A program made the position numbers and the translations under genes. A stretch of DNA of 64,000 bases, taken from assembly GCF_014269035.2 (NCBI RefSeq), contig NZ_JABWRP020000010.1:1-64000 (forward strand), given 5' to 3'. This document shows, one piece after another, positions 1 through 8,582 of the stretch. Under the pieces are notes generated by a model that was not told the DNA's origin, made no database searches, and saw nothing but the letters and a program-made list of their open reading frames with translations. This DNA is from Pseudomonas vlassakiae (GTDB taxonomy: Bacteria > Pseudomonadota > Gammaproteobacteria > Pseudomonadales > Pseudomonadaceae). Position 1 is the first letter of the stretch; the number at the start of each line of letters is the position of its first letter.

Positions 1-1018
1 GCCCTTTGCCATAGAACGTCTCCGGATGTGCCTCGTTCAGCGGAGCATCCGCCGCCAGCCGCGCCGGCAGGTCCGGGTTTGCTATGAACGGCACGCCGAA
101 CGCCACCGCATCGGCCTTGCCCGCCGCCAAGGCAGCGTTGGCGCTGGCCTTGTCGAAGCGTTCGTTGACGATATAGGGGCCACCGAATGCCGCCTTGATC
201 AGCGGGCCGATGCTGTCGTCGGCTTCCTTCTCCCGCGAGCAGATAAAGGCAATGCCGCGTTTACCCAGTTCGCGCGCCACGTAGGTGAAGGTCTCGGCGC
301 GGTCGGCATCGCCCATGTCATGGGCATCGGCACGTGGCGCCAAGTGCACGCCGACGCGACCTGGGCCCCACACGTCGATAGCCGCATCGGTCACTTCCAG
401 CAGCAACCGCGCACGATTTTCCAGTGAGCCGCCGTACTGGTCGGTACGCTGGTTGGTGCTGCTCTGCAGGAACTGGTCCAGCAGGTAGCCATTGGCGCCG
501 TGGATTTCCACGCCGTCGAAACCGGCGGCCTTGGCGTTCTCGGCAGCGCTGCGGTAGGCCTCGACGATGTCGGCGATCTCTTCGGTTTCCAGGGCGCGCG
601 GGGTCGGGTAGTCGCTCAGCGGGCGCACCAGGCTGACGTGGCCTTTGGGCTGGATCGCGCTGGGCGCTACGGGCAGCTCCCCATTGAGGTAGCTAGGGTG
701 GGAGATACGGCCAACGTGCCACAGCTGCAGGAAAATGCGCCCGCCAGCGCCGTGCACGGCCTGGGTGACGTTATGCCAGCCGCGCACCTGCTGGTCGTTC
801 CAGATGCCGGGCGTGTCGGGGTAGCCGACGCCCATCGCGCTGACCGATGTCGCCTCGCTGAGAATCAGGCCGGCACTGGCGCGCTGTACGTAGTATTCGG
901 CCATCAACGCATTGGGCACGCGGCCTTCGTCGGCGCGGCAGCGGGTCAGCGGGGCCATGATGATGCGGTTGGGCAGTTGTACGTCGCCCAGTTGGATTGG
1001 ATCGAAAAGCGTGGTCAT
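1..1018 (-). CDS. Old Yellow Enzyme family alkene reductase (C-terminus cut by window edge)
   Basis: NAD(P)H-dependent FMN flavoprotein of the OYE family (NemA/XenB-like), which reduces activated C=C bonds, nitroesters or N-ethylmaleimide in the cytoplasm. About 339 codons are visible and the family is usually 350-370 residues, so only the extreme C-terminus is missing. It starts MTTLFDPIQLGDVQLPNR. A typical early MAPLTRCRA segment is at residues 21-29, and the substrate-binding HGAN pair (H173, N176) is followed by GYLLDQF and YGGSLENR. It lies 17 bases downstream of the arsR-type gene on the same strand, so the two probably form one operon, with the ArsR protein sensing a thiol-reactive substrate of the enzyme. 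That regulatory link is inference; the family assignment is firm. Confidence 0.93.
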   Translation of the reverse strand, partial: MTTLFDPIQLGDVQLPNRIIMAPLTRCRADEGRVPNALMAEYYVQRASAGLILSEATSVSAMGVGYPDTPGIWNDQQVRGWHNVTQAVHGAGGRIFLQLWHVGRISHPSYLNGELPVAPSAIQPKGHVSLVRPLSDYPTPRALETEEIADIVEAYRSAAENAKAAGFDGVEIHGANGYLLDQFLQSSTNQRTDQYGGSLENRARLLLEVTDAAIDVWGPGRVGVHLAPRADAHDMGDADRAETFTYVARELGKRGIAFICSREKEADDSIGPLIKAAFGGPYIVNERFDKASANAALAAGKADAVAFGVPFIANPDLPARLAADAPLNEAHPETFYGKG

Positions 1019-1035
1019 AACGGTTACCTGCCTTG

Positions 1036-1338
1036 TCAAAGCGCTTGGCGCAGTTGTTCGAGGAACGCCTCGATGGTGGCTTCGTTGCGTTTGAAGAAGT
1101 GCCACTGGCCGACCTTCTGGCTGCTGATCAGGCCGGCCCGTTGCAAGGTGGCCAGGTGGGCAGAGACGGTCGACTGCGAGAGCCCGCAGCGCTGGTCGAT
1201 CTGCCCGGCACAGACACCGTTCTCGGTGCTGTGGTACTGGTCGGGAAACTGCGTTGCCGGGTCTTTCAGCCAGCTGAGGATTTCTCGCCTGACCGGGTGG
1301 GCCAGTGCTTTTATGATTTCGTCGAGATCGAGTGGCAT
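1036..1338 (-). CDS. ArsR-family transcriptional repressor
   Basis: A 100-residue winged-helix repressor. The start MPLDLDEIIKALAHPVRREIL was chosen because the classic ArsR N-terminal AHPVRREIL helix begins there; the open frame continues upstream only through operator-like DNA. The recognition helix is SQSTVSAHLATLQRAGLI. It has two cysteines, C43 and C51, just before the recognition helix (VCAGQIDQRCG). They are candidate thiol or electrophile sensors, since there is no classical ELCVCD metal site. It is the first gene of a likely operon with the downstream Old Yellow Enzyme gene and is divergent from the ACP phosphodiesterase gene. Three related palindromes lie in its upstream region, consistent with autorepression. 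Confidence 0.9.
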   Translation of the reverse strand: MPLDLDEIIKALAHPVRREILSWLKDPATQFPDQYHSTENGVCAGQIDQRCGLSQSTVSAHLATLQRAGLISSQKVGQWHFFKRNEATIEAFLEQLRQAL

Positions 1339-1362
1339 GGGTGGAGGCTCGTGCTGTAGCGG

Positions 1363-1464
1363 TATATCGCGATAGGGCGAAACTAACATCGTTATTTCGC
1401 GATATACAAATATGAAGAAGTTCTGAGCTGAGCGCGAATCGCTATATCGCGTTATAACGATATA
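1363..1464. promoter_or_regulatory. Operator cluster for the ArsR-family repressor
   Basis: Three related AT-rich dyads fill the arsR/acpH intergenic region. They are TATATCGCGATA at 1363-1374, TTTCGCGATATA at 1395-1406, and a larger dyad at 1443-1464 with perfect arms TATATCG and CGATATA around the smaller palindrome CGTTATAACG (1450-1459). The last one lies 27 bases before the acpH start and could also affect that gene. Assignment to the adjacent ArsR protein is inference from position and symmetry. Confidence 0.65.
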
Positions 1465-1490
1465 TGTGCCGGGAGTGCTAGACTGCGCCC

Positions 1491-2066
1491 ATGAACTACC
1501 TCGCACACCTGCACCTGGGCGGCCCGGCGCCGCAGCAACTGCTTGGCAGCCTGTATGGCGATTTCGTCAAAGGCTCGCTGGAGGGGCGCTTTCCGCCTGC
1601 GCTGGAGGCGGCCATCCGGCTGCATCGGCATATCGACAGTTACACCGACCAGCATCCGGTGGTGCTGGCGGCAATGGCGCGCTTCCCACGGGAGCGGCGG
1701 CGTTTTGCCGGGATCGTCATGGATGTGTTTTTCGACCATTGCCTGGCGCGGCACTGGGGGGAATACGCCGAGCAGCCGCTGGGGCAGTTCACCCGAGATT
1801 TTTACCGGGTGCTGCTCGCCGAGCCCGAACTGCCAGGGCGGCTGGCACGGATTGCGCCGTTCATGGCGGCGGACGACTGGCTGGGGGCGTATGGCGATTT
1901 CGCCACGCTGGAGCAGGTATTCAACGGCATTGCCCGGCGCTTGTCGCGGCCTGAAGGTATGGCTGGGGTGATGGATGAGCTGGAGCGGTTGTATGAGCCG
2001 TTGCTGGCGGATTTTCGCGAGTTTTACCCACAGCTGCAGGCGTTTGCGGCGGCAGGGAGGGCATGA
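1491..2066 (+). CDS. acpH: Acyl carrier protein phosphodiesterase
   Basis: AcpH-type hydrolase that removes the 4'-phosphopantetheine arm from holo-ACP in the cytoplasm. The 191-residue product begins MNYLAHLHL and has the family's conserved GSLYGDFVKG segment, LHRHIDSYTDQHP and the metal-binding-like VMDVFFDHCLARHW region, matching the HD-like fold of the family and its usual length of about 193. It is transcribed divergently from the ArsR gene and converges on olsA, with a strong hairpin between the two stops. No partner gene for ACP biology is adjacent. Confidence 0.9.
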   Translation: MNYLAHLHLGGPAPQQLLGSLYGDFVKGSLEGRFPPALEAAIRLHRHIDSYTDQHPVVLAAMARFPRERRRFAGIVMDVFFDHCLARHWGEYAEQPLGQFTRDFYRVLLAEPELPGRLARIAPFMAADDWLGAYGDFATLEQVFNGIARRLSRPEGMAGVMDELERLYEPLLADFREFYPQLQAFAAAGRA

Positions 2067-2089
2067 GGTCAGCGCTTTGGCGTCTGTTG

Positions 2090-2119
2090 GATCGAGCGCC
2101 GCGCGGGCGGCGCTCGATC
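2090..2119. terminator. Hairpin between convergent acpH and olsA
   Basis: A perfect 13-base inverted repeat (GATCGAGCGCCGC at 2090-2102 and its complement at 2107-2119) with the 4-base loop GCGG. It sits between converging stops and has no clear T-run, so it may be a bidirectional transcription barrier or a REP-like element. Confidence 0.6.
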
Positions 2120-2148
2120 TCGCATTCCACGCTGCTCCAACGTCAGGT

Positions 2149-2937
2149 TCACGCAGCCCGCGCTTGACGCCGTGGCGCTACCGCCACTTCCTCAGCCCCG
2201 AACAACGCCATGTGAATCGCCTGCTGCGCCTGAAACGCCAGCGCCGCACGTTCCTTCCCGCCACTGCCAATTGGCTTCAGCAAGTGAATGCACACCTCAC
2301 CCGGAGGCTCGGCAAACAAGCGCAGCAAGTGCGAAACCAGATCATCGTCACCAATGAACGGCGCAACCGGGTCCACTTCGCCATGGCGTAGGTACTGAAT
2401 GGCCACCGGCTGCACAGCCACACCTCGATCGATGGCTCCGGCCAGCAAGCGGCCGTGGAAGGTGCGCAACTGGCGCCCGTCGGTGGTGGTGCCTTCGGGA
2501 AAGATCAGCAGCGGCCGTGCCTGGCCCAGTTGCTCGCTGATCTGTTGGCGCAGGCGTTGGCCATCGCCGCCACCGCGGCGGATGAACAGCGTGCCGGCCT
2601 TTTCCGCCAGCCAGCCGGCCACCGGCCAGTGACGCACTTCGGCCTTGGACAGGAACGACAGCGGCAGCAGCATGCCGAGTAGGGGAATGTCGGTCCAGGA
2701 AACGTGGTTGCTGACCCACAACATCGGCTGTTGCGGCAGCTCACCGATTACCCGCACCTCGAAGGGCAAGGCGGCGACCAGACGATTCATGAACCAGCAG
2801 GACCAGCGCTGGCGAAGGTCGATCGAGGCCTTGATGCCCAAGCGTTCGCCCACGGCAATGACACCGGCCATGAGCATGCCCAGCGACAACACCAGCAGCA
2901 GCCGCGAGAGGCGGGCGACTACCCGCAGGCCAGGCAT
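2149..2937 (-). CDS. olsA: Lysophospholipid/lyso-ornithine lipid acyltransferase (PlsC family)
   Basis: Membrane-associated O-acyltransferase that adds the second acyl chain to lyso-ornithine lipid, as OlsA does. The 262-residue protein has a hydrophobic N-terminal anchor (about residues 11-30). It shows the PlsC catalytic HX4D motif NHVSWTD (H78, D83) and the acceptor-binding FPEGTTTDG (about 146-154). The start was chosen at MPGLRVV because it overlaps the olsB stop by one base (TGATG), indicating translational coupling. Position directly after olsB supports ornithine lipid synthesis rather than general phosphatidic acid synthesis. Ornithine lipids are phosphate-free membrane lipids often used under phosphate limitation. 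Confidence 0.9.
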   Translation of the reverse strand: MPGLRVVARLSRLLLVLSLGMLMAGVIAVGERLGIKASIDLRQRWSCWFMNRLVAALPFEVRVIGELPQQPMLWVSNHVSWTDIPLLGMLLPLSFLSKAEVRHWPVAGWLAEKAGTLFIRRGGGDGQRLRQQISEQLGQARPLLIFPEGTTTDGRQLRTFHGRLLAGAIDRGVAVQPVAIQYLRHGEVDPVAPFIGDDDLVSHLLRLFAEPPGEVCIHLLKPIGSGGKERAALAFQAQQAIHMALFGAEEVAVAPRRQARAA

Positions 2938-3692
2938 CAGACCGCTGCCTTGAAGTGGCGGGCGTAGCGCGGGCAGAGGTCGTCGCGCTTGAGCAGGATG
3001 AACACGTCGGCGACCTGGAAATCCTCGTCCCAGCACGGCTCGCCGCAAATTTTTGCGCCCAGGCGCATGTAGGCCTTGAGCAGTGGCGGCATTTCAGCGA
3101 TGACGTTGTTCGGCAGGGCCAGGCTGGGCAGCGGGTTCTTCGGCACGGCACGCAGGTGCTCAGTGCACAGGTAGCGCTCGCGCAGGCGCTGCATGACCGC
3201 GTGGGCTTGCATGCCGCCGTCCTGCATGGGGATGCTGGCGCAGCCCATCAGGTAGCTGTAGCGCCCCTCGTTGAGCACCTCCGCCAGCTCACCCCAAAGC
3301 ACGGCGATGGTGCCGCCGTTGCGGTAGTTGGCGGCGACGCAGGTGCGGCCGAGTTCGAGAATCGGGCCCTGCAGTTGCAGCAGGCCGTGCAGGCTGAATT
3401 CTTCTTCGCTGTAGAAACGCCCCAGGCTGCTGGCTGCCTGGTGGTCGAGCAGGCGCGTGGTGGCCACCAACTCGCCAGTGCTCAGGTCGCGTACGCCGAT
3501 GTGGCGGCAGTGTACGTCGTAGTCATCCATGTCCAGGCCCAGTTCGGCGCCTTTGAGCTTGGCCTTGAACTCCGCGCTGAACACCTTGTAGCGCAGGGCC
3601 TGGGCTTCCTGCAGGGCCGCAGCGCCGACCAGGCGTTCGGCTTGCAGACGGCGTTCAGTGCTGTTGTCGCCAGAGTGAGCGATCCGAGTCAT
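2937..3692 (-). CDS. olsB: L-ornithine N(alpha)-acyltransferase
   Basis: Transfers a 3-hydroxyacyl chain from acyl-ACP to the alpha-amino group of ornithine to make lyso-ornithine lipid, the first step of ornithine lipid synthesis. The 251-residue product starts [11 protein letters not shown]. It contains GNAT-like hemolysin/autoinducer-synthase fold segments: [48 protein letters not shown], and [15 protein letters not shown] longer upstream frame was rejected because it lacks homology-like sequence and crosses the probable promoter. It is the first gene of an olsB-olsA operon. No PhoB box was recognised with confidence upstream. Confidence 0.92.
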   Translation of the reverse strand: MTRIAHSGDNSTERRLQAERLVGAAALQEAQALRYKVFSAEFKAKLKGAELGLDMDDYDVHCRHIGVRDLSTGELVATTRLLDHQAASSLGRFYSEEEFSLHGLLQLQGPILELGRTCVAANYRNGGTIAVLWGELAEVLNEGRYSYLMGCASIPMQDGGMQAHAVMQRLRERYLCTEHLRAVPKNPLPSLALPNNVIAEMPPLLKAYMRLGAKICGEPCWDEDFQVADVFILLKRDDLCPRYARHFKAAV

Positions 3693-3840
3693 TACGAGTC
3701 TCCATAAGCCAGCCATGAAAGGTTGCGGCCGGTCGGCTTTGTTGTGCAAAGTCAGCCTAGGTAGGCGCGGTGTCACCCCCGTGAACCTTTGGTGATGCTT
3801 GCATGACACACCCCGACAGCCCCCCGTGAAGGAGCGTCCG

Positions 3841-4728
3841 ATGGCTTGGTTGCAACGACTCAATGACCCCCTCCGCCAGCCCCTTGCCGGCACTTTGGGC
3901 GAGGCCTATGCCGCGCAGCTCGAACGCCTTGGCGCGGTAGCCCCGTTCGAACTGGCGGTGCTGGGCGGCCGCGCCATGGCCACGCCGGGCCTGGCGTTCC
4001 TCATCGGTTACCAGGCTGCCTTGCGCGTGCTCTGGCCCAGTGCACCGGCCAGCCTGGGTGCGCTGTGCGCCACCGAGCGGCGTAGCGTGCGCCCGGCAGA
4101 CATGCTTACCCGGCTGGTCGGTTTGCGCCTCAATGGCGCCAAGGATTTCGTCACCGCCGGCCTGGATGCCGAGTGGCTGCTGGTGGCCGCACGCAGCGAA
4201 GCGCTGGGTGAAGCGCCGCGGTTGAGTCTGGCGGTGGTCTACCCGGGGGAGGCCGGGGTTACGCTGGATGCATTGCCGACCCTGCCGCTGATGCCCGAAG
4301 TCGGGCATGGTCGCCTGCACTTGCAGGACGCGGCGTGCGAGCTGCTGGCTGGCGATGGCTGGGACGCTTACGTCAAACCGTTCCGCTCGCTGGAAGACTT
4401 GTACGTGCTCGCGGCGCTGACCGCCTGGCTTTACGGGGTAGGGCAAGAGTGTGGCTGGCCGCAGGAGCTGCGCCTGCGTCTACTGGCGCTGTTGGCGGCA
4501 TGCGCCGAGGGTAGCCGACAGTGCCCTGACAGCGTCGGCTGCCACCTGCTGCTGGGGGGATTGTTTTCGCAGTTTCAGGAGCTGCGCGGGGCAGTCGACA
4601 AGGCGCTGCTGGCAGGGCCGGAGCAGTGGGCGCAACTTTGGCAGCGCGATCAGGGGGTGCTGGCACTGGCCACTGCGGCGCGGGAAAAGCGCCTGGCCAA
4701 GGCCTGGTTGGCAGCAGGGCTGTCATGA
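3841..4728 (+). CDS. Degenerate acyl-CoA dehydrogenase-like protein
   Basis: A 295-residue protein with an AAGGAG ribosome site before ATG 3841. It resembles only part of an acyl-CoA dehydrogenase. [29 protein letters not shown] resembles the end of the N-terminal helical domain, and [21 protein letters not shown] (around K101) matches the middle beta-domain pattern GxKxxITNG...ADLxVVxAR. The C-terminal part is helical, Leu-rich and lacks a recognisable FAD-binding or catalytic Glu signature. True family members are about 380-400 residues. It may be a non-enzymatic or narrowed homologue. It is divergent from olsB and upstream of a serine hydrolase. The assignment is tentative. Confidence 0.55.
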   Translation: MAWLQRLNDPLRQPLAGTLGEAYAAQLERLGAVAPFELAVLGGRAMATPGLAFLIGYQAALRVLWPSAPASLGALCATERRSVRPADMLTRLVGLRLNGAKDFVTAGLDAEWLLVAARSEALGEAPRLSLAVVYPGEAGVTLDALPTLPLMPEVGHGRLHLQDAACELLAGDGWDAYVKPFRSLEDLYVLAALTAWLYGVGQECGWPQELRLRLLALLAACAEGSRQCPDSVGCHLLLGGLFSQFQELRGAVDKALLAGPEQWAQLWQRDQGVLALATAAREKRLAKAWLAAGLS

Positions 4729-4795
4729 AAGCCTGAAAAACTGGGGGATCTTTCAGATTCTGGGGCCGCTTCGCAGCCCTCCTTGGGCGATAACG

Positions 4796-5875
4796 ATGAA
4801 AGCACTGCTTCTGAGCCTTGCATTAGCTGTGTGCCCTGCCTGGGCCGAGGTCTGGCCGGAACCGGACTGGCCAGTCGACGACATTGCCCTCGACTGGCAA
4901 GCCGTCGATGCCTACGCTTTCCCGGAGCGCAACGCCAGCGAGCGCAGCGGCATCCGCACCGACGCCTTGTTGATCATCCGTGACGGTCGCATCCTCCACG
5001 AACGCTACACCGCCCCCACCACCGCCAATACCGCGCACCTGACCTGGTCGGTCAGCAAGAGCGTGCTGGCCACCGTGCTCGGCGTGGCCCAGGGTGAAGG
5101 CCGCTTTCAGCTGCACGACCCGGCCGCACGCTTCTACCCGCCGATGCAGGCCCACCCTGATGTGCAGCTGGCTGACCTGCTGCACTGGGCCAGCGGCCTG
5201 GAGTGGCAGGAAGACTACGAGTACGCACCGCTGAAGTCTTCGGTGGTGGCCATGCTCTATACCCGCGGGCGCGACGACATGGCGGCCTATGCCGCTGCCC
5301 GCGCCAGTGCCGAAAAGCCTGGCCAGCGCTTTCTCTACTCCAGCGGCGACAGCAACGTGCTGGCTGCCGCACTGCGCGGCATGCTCGATGCCAGTACCTA
5401 TGCCGGCTACCCCTGGCAAGCGCTGTTCACCCCGTTGGGCATCGACAGCGCGGTATGGGAGCGTGATGGCGCGGGCACGTTCGTCGGCTCTTCCTACCTC
5501 TACCTCAGTGCCCGCGACCTGGCGCGCATCGGTTTGTTGATGCAACGCGATGGTCGCTGGCAAGGGCACCCGCTGTTGCCAGCAAGCTGGGTTGCGTTCA
5601 ACCGCACAGCGTTCACCCAGGCCGCCGCAGTAGCCGGTGAACCCACCCCGGGCGGCCACTGGTGGCTCAACCTGCCACTGGCAGGAAGCCCGACACCGTG
5701 GCCCGACGCCCCGACCGATACCTATGCGGCGCTCGGCCACTGGGGCCAGGCGTTGTATATCGTGCCGTCGCAGAAGCTGGTGATCGTGCGCTATGCCGAT
5801 GACCGCGACGGCAGCTACCGCCACAACGAACTGCTCAAGCGGGTGCTCGCAGCCCTGACCAGGGAGGGCGCATGA
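4796..5875 (+). CDS. Beta-lactamase-family serine hydrolase (class C / 6-aminohexanoate dimer hydrolase-like), exported
   Basis: A 359-residue penicillin-binding-protein-fold hydrolase. It starts with a signal peptide (MKALLLSLALAVCPAWA, likely cleaved after residue 17), so it is periplasmic. Catalytic motifs are S85-V-S-K88 (SxxK), Y181 in YSSGDSN, and a C-terminal GHWGQALYIVPSQKLVIV strand serving as the KTG/HxG-like motif. The overall pattern resembles the nylon-oligomer hydrolase EII group and esterases rather than AmpC. The substrate is unknown. The start is at the signal peptide ATG; an in-frame extension runs back into the previous gene and is rejected. Its stop overlaps the next start (ATGA), suggesting a two-gene operon. 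Confidence 0.88.
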   Translation: MKALLLSLALAVCPAWAEVWPEPDWPVDDIALDWQAVDAYAFPERNASERSGIRTDALLIIRDGRILHERYTAPTTANTAHLTWSVSKSVLATVLGVAQGEGRFQLHDPAARFYPPMQAHPDVQLADLLHWASGLEWQEDYEYAPLKSSVVAMLYTRGRDDMAAYAAARASAEKPGQRFLYSSGDSNVLAAALRGMLDASTYAGYPWQALFTPLGIDSAVWERDGAGTFVGSSYLYLSARDLARIGLLMQRDGRWQGHPLLPASWVAFNRTAFTQAAAVAGEPTPGGHWWLNLPLAGSPTPWPDAPTDTYAALGHWGQALYIVPSQKLVIVRYADDRDGSYRHNELLKRVLAALTREGA

Positions 5876-6168
5876 AGCGCGTGCTGTTGCTGATGATCGT
5901 CGCCTTGCTTGGCTGGGCATGGCTGGAGCGCCAGGCATTGGCGGACTTCCCGGGCATCCTCTCGGCCTATTCGGCCAAGGAGTATTGCTCGTGCCGCTTC
6001 GTGATGGGCTTCGACGAAGCCTATTGCCGGGGATATGTGAAGCAATGGTTGCCCCTGAGCCGGCTGGAGGAAGACGGCCCACAACGGCGTGTCCGCGCCG
6101 AAGGCCTTGGCCAGCGCAACCAGGCGGCCTGGCAGGGCGCGCAGGCGGGCTGCCGCTTGCTGCCATGA
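5872..6168 (+). CDS. Small membrane-anchored or exported Cys-rich protein, unknown function
   Basis: A 98-residue protein beginning MKRVLLLMIVALLGWAWLE, which is a signal anchor, followed by a compact Cys-containing segment (KEYCSCRFVMGFDEAYCRGYVKQWLP) and a C-terminal Cys. The four cysteines outside the leader suggest disulfides in the periplasm. It overlaps the hydrolase stop by four bases (ATGA), so the two are probably co-translated and the small protein may assist or regulate the hydrolase. I do not recognise the family. Confidence 0.75.
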   Translation: MKRVLLLMIVALLGWAWLERQALADFPGILSAYSAKEYCSCRFVMGFDEAYCRGYVKQWLPLSRLEEDGPQRRVRAEGLGQRNQAAWQGAQAGCRLLP

Positions 6169-6212
6169 GGACGGGCGGGTAAGGTTGGCGGTCAAGTTTC
6201 ACGAGACCTGCC

Positions 6213-6794
6213 ATGTTCAAGCTGCCCCGTATCCTGCCTGCCCTGCTGCTGGCTTTGTGCCTGCCCGCCCACGCCAACTGGCACCTCGATGGCGAGTCCT
6301 CACGCCTGTCGTTCGTCACCGGCAAGAACGGTGACACTGCCGAGGTGCATCGCTTCCTGGTCTTGCACGGCAGCGTCGACCGCAAAGGTGCGGCAGCGCT
6401 GCGTATCGAGATGGACTCGGTGAGCAGCGGCATCCCGCTACGTGACGAGCAGATGCGCGACAAGCTGTTCGAGGTACAGCGCTTCGCCGAGGCGAACGTG
6501 AAGGCGCAGATCGACCTGCGGCCGATCAACGACCTGGCCGATGGCGCACAAATCGAGCTGCGCCTGCCGCTGACGGTCACCCTGCATGGCCAGTCGCACA
6601 GTTATAACGCGCTGTTGCTGGCCACTCGCCTGGATGAGCGGCGCTTTCAGGTGGTGACCCTCGAACCGCTGGTATTGCGGGCCTCGGACTTCGGCCTGCT
6701 GCCGGGGCTGGAAAGCCTGCGCACGTTCGCCAAGCTGAAATCCATCAACCCGTCGGTACCGGTCAATGCGGTACTGATCTTCAACGCCCGCTGA
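6213..6794 (+). CDS. YceI-like periplasmic lipid-binding protein
   Basis: A 193-residue secreted protein with a clear signal peptide ending CLPAHA before NWHLDGESSRLSFVTGKNG, the typical YceI start (W-x-L/I-D-x-x-x-S-x-I/L-x-F). YceI domains are lipocalin-like barrels that bind isoprenoid or fatty amide ligands. The SVSSGIPLRDEQMRDKLFEVQRFAEANVKAQI segment matches the family pattern in which MRD...LF/L is followed by P/A...A. It ends one base before the cardiolipin synthase gene and the two are probably co-transcribed. Confidence 0.88.
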   Translation: MFKLPRILPALLLALCLPAHANWHLDGESSRLSFVTGKNGDTAEVHRFLVLHGSVDRKGAAALRIEMDSVSSGIPLRDEQMRDKLFEVQRFAEANVKAQIDLRPINDLADGAQIELRLPLTVTLHGQSHSYNALLLATRLDERRFQVVTLEPLVLRASDFGLLPGLESLRTFAKLKSINPSVPVNAVLIFNAR

Positions 6795-6795
6795 C

Positions 6796-7953
6796 ATGTC
6801 GGGGCCGGTCTTCCCATGGCGGGGTGGCAATCAGTTCGAACTGCTGATCGACGGCCCCGAGTTCTTTCCGCGCATGCTCCAGGCGATCATGGGCGCCGAG
6901 TTTCAGGTCGACCTCGAACTGTATCTGGTCGAGGCGGGTGCGTGTGCCGAGGCTGTGGTGGAGGCGCTGGAGCAGGTGGCTTTGCGTGGGGTACGCGTGC
7001 GCTGCCTGTTCGATGACTATGGCTCGCTGGCCTTTACCGCAGCGTTGCGCCAGCGCCTGGTGGAAGCCGGGGTGTACTTGCGCTGCTATAACCGCCTGCG
7101 CTGGAAGCGGGGATTTCGCAACCTGTACCGCGACCATCGCAAGCTCTTGCTGGTGGACGAACGTTGGGCGGTGGTGGGCGGCACGGGCGTCACCGACGAG
7201 TTCTGGACGCCAGGTGAGCCGGCCAGCGCCTGGCACGAAGTGATGGTGCAGATGCAAGGGCCAGTGGTGAGCGACTGGCAGTTGCTGTTCGATCGCCAGT
7301 GGCAAGCCAACAACCGCCGCACCGCCTGGCGCCCGGCTGAAGGCTTTGGCCTGCCGCGCCTGCCCAAGGTACCGGCGCAGGGCCAAGGCATGGGCCGCGT
7401 GGCCTATGCCGACGCCCGTCAGCACCAGGACATCCTGCATTCGCTGGTGCGGGCGATCAACAGTGGCAAACAGCGGGTGTGGCTGGCCACGCCCTATTTC
7501 CTGCCGACCTGGAGCGTGCGCCGGTCGTTGCGCCGCGCCGCCAGCAAGGGCGTCGATGTGCGGCTGCTGCTGACCGGGCCACGCACCGACCACCCTTCTG
7601 TGCGTTATGCCGGGCATCGCTATTACCCCCGCTTACTGCGCGCCGGGGTGCGCATCTACGAATACCAGCCGTGCTTCCTGCACCTGAAGATGGTGCTGAT
7701 CGACGACTGGGTCAGTATTGGCTCGTGCAATTTCGACCACTGGAACCTGCGCTTCAACCTGGAGGCCAACATCGAGGCCCTGGACCCGCCGTTGACGGCT
7801 GCCGTGCAGGCCAGCTTCGAGCGCGATTTCGCCTTGAGCGAGGTGGTCGACCTTCACCACTGGCATGCCCGCCCGCTGTGGCGACGGGTGAAGCAGCGCG
7901 TATGGGGCTGGCTGGACCGGCTGGTGGTCAACTTGCTCGACCGACGCGACTGA
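6796..7953 (+). CDS. clsB: Cardiolipin synthase (ClsB-like phospholipase D family)
   Basis: A 385-residue enzyme of the phospholipase D superfamily that makes cardiolipin from phosphatidylglycerol and a second phospholipid at the inner membrane. Both HKD motifs are complete: H114-R-K116-x4-D121 in YRDHRKLLLVDE and H296-L-K298-x4-D303 in FLHLKMVLIDD, each followed by the G(G/S)-x-N region (VVGGTGVTDEF and SIGSCNFDHWNLR). It lacks the N-terminal transmembrane helices of ClsA, matching ClsB/YbhO-type length and topology. It follows the YceI gene by one base. The symbol is given by family resemblance; another Cls paralogue name is possible. Confidence 0.88.
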   Translation: MSGPVFPWRGGNQFELLIDGPEFFPRMLQAIMGAEFQVDLELYLVEAGACAEAVVEALEQVALRGVRVRCLFDDYGSLAFTAALRQRLVEAGVYLRCYNRLRWKRGFRNLYRDHRKLLLVDERWAVVGGTGVTDEFWTPGEPASAWHEVMVQMQGPVVSDWQLLFDRQWQANNRRTAWRPAEGFGLPRLPKVPAQGQGMGRVAYADARQHQDILHSLVRAINSGKQRVWLATPYFLPTWSVRRSLRRAASKGVDVRLLLTGPRTDHPSVRYAGHRYYPRLLRAGVRIYEYQPCFLHLKMVLIDDWVSIGSCNFDHWNLRFNLEANIEALDPPLTAAVQASFERDFALSEVVDLHHWHARPLWRRVKQRVWGWLDRLVVNLLDRRD

Positions 7954-8003
7954 GAGCGGCTATCGTGCAGTGACTGTCCAAGGCAATCGAAGGAGTGGGT
8001 GCG

Positions 8004-8582
8004 ATGACGGCTAAGAAGATTCTCATGCTGGTGGGCGACTATGTCGAAGACTACGAAGCCATGGTGCCGTTCCAGGCACTGAGCATGGTCGGCCACACGG
8101 TGCATGCGGTGTGCCCGGAGAAGGTCGCGGGGCAGACCGTGCGCACGGCGATTCATGATTTCGAAGGCGAGCAGACCTACAGCGAAAAGCCCGGGCACAA
8201 TTTTGCCCTCAACTATGATTTCGTGCGGGTGCGGGCCGAGGGTTACGACGCGTTGCTGATCCCGGGTGGCCGTGCGCCGGAATACCTGCGCCTGGACGAG
8301 AGGGTGCTGGAACTGGTGCGGGCGTTCGACCAGGCGGGCAAGCCGATTGCCGCAGTGTGCCATGGCGCGCAGTTGCTGGCGGCAGCGGGTGTGCTGGAAG
8401 GGCGCCAGTGCAGTGCCTATCCGGCCTGTGCGCCGGAAGTACGCCTGGCCGGTGGCACGTTCATCGATATCGCGGTGGACCAGGCGCACGTCGATGGCAA
8501 CCTGGTGACCGCGCCGGCGTGGCCGGCGCACCCGGCATGGCTGGCCGCTTTCCTCAAGGTACTGGGCACCCGTATCGCTTAA
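8004..8582 (+). CDS. DJ-1/PfpI family protein
   Basis: A 192-residue single-domain member of the class I glutamine amidotransferase-like superfamily. Members act as glyoxalase III/deglycases, proteases or stress proteins; the exact activity cannot be read here. The nucleophile elbow is [18 protein letters not shown], with the cysteine followed by the conserved His. The acidic partner lies in GDYVEDYE near the N-terminus, and [10 protein letters not shown] is the usual strand-loop. ATG 8004 was chosen because AAGGAG sits about 10 bases upstream; a GTG at 7995 is too close to that site. Its stop overlaps the stop of the convergent SnoaL-like gene. Confidence 0.88.
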   Translation: MTAKKILMLVGDYVEDYEAMVPFQALSMVGHTVHAVCPEKVAGQTVRTAIHDFEGEQTYSEKPGHNFALNYDFVRVRAEGYDALLIPGGRAPEYLRLDERVLELVRAFDQAGKPIAAVCHGAQLLAAAGVLEGRQCSAYPACAPEVRLAGGTFIDIAVDQAHVDGNLVTAPAWPAHPAWLAAFLKVLGTRIA

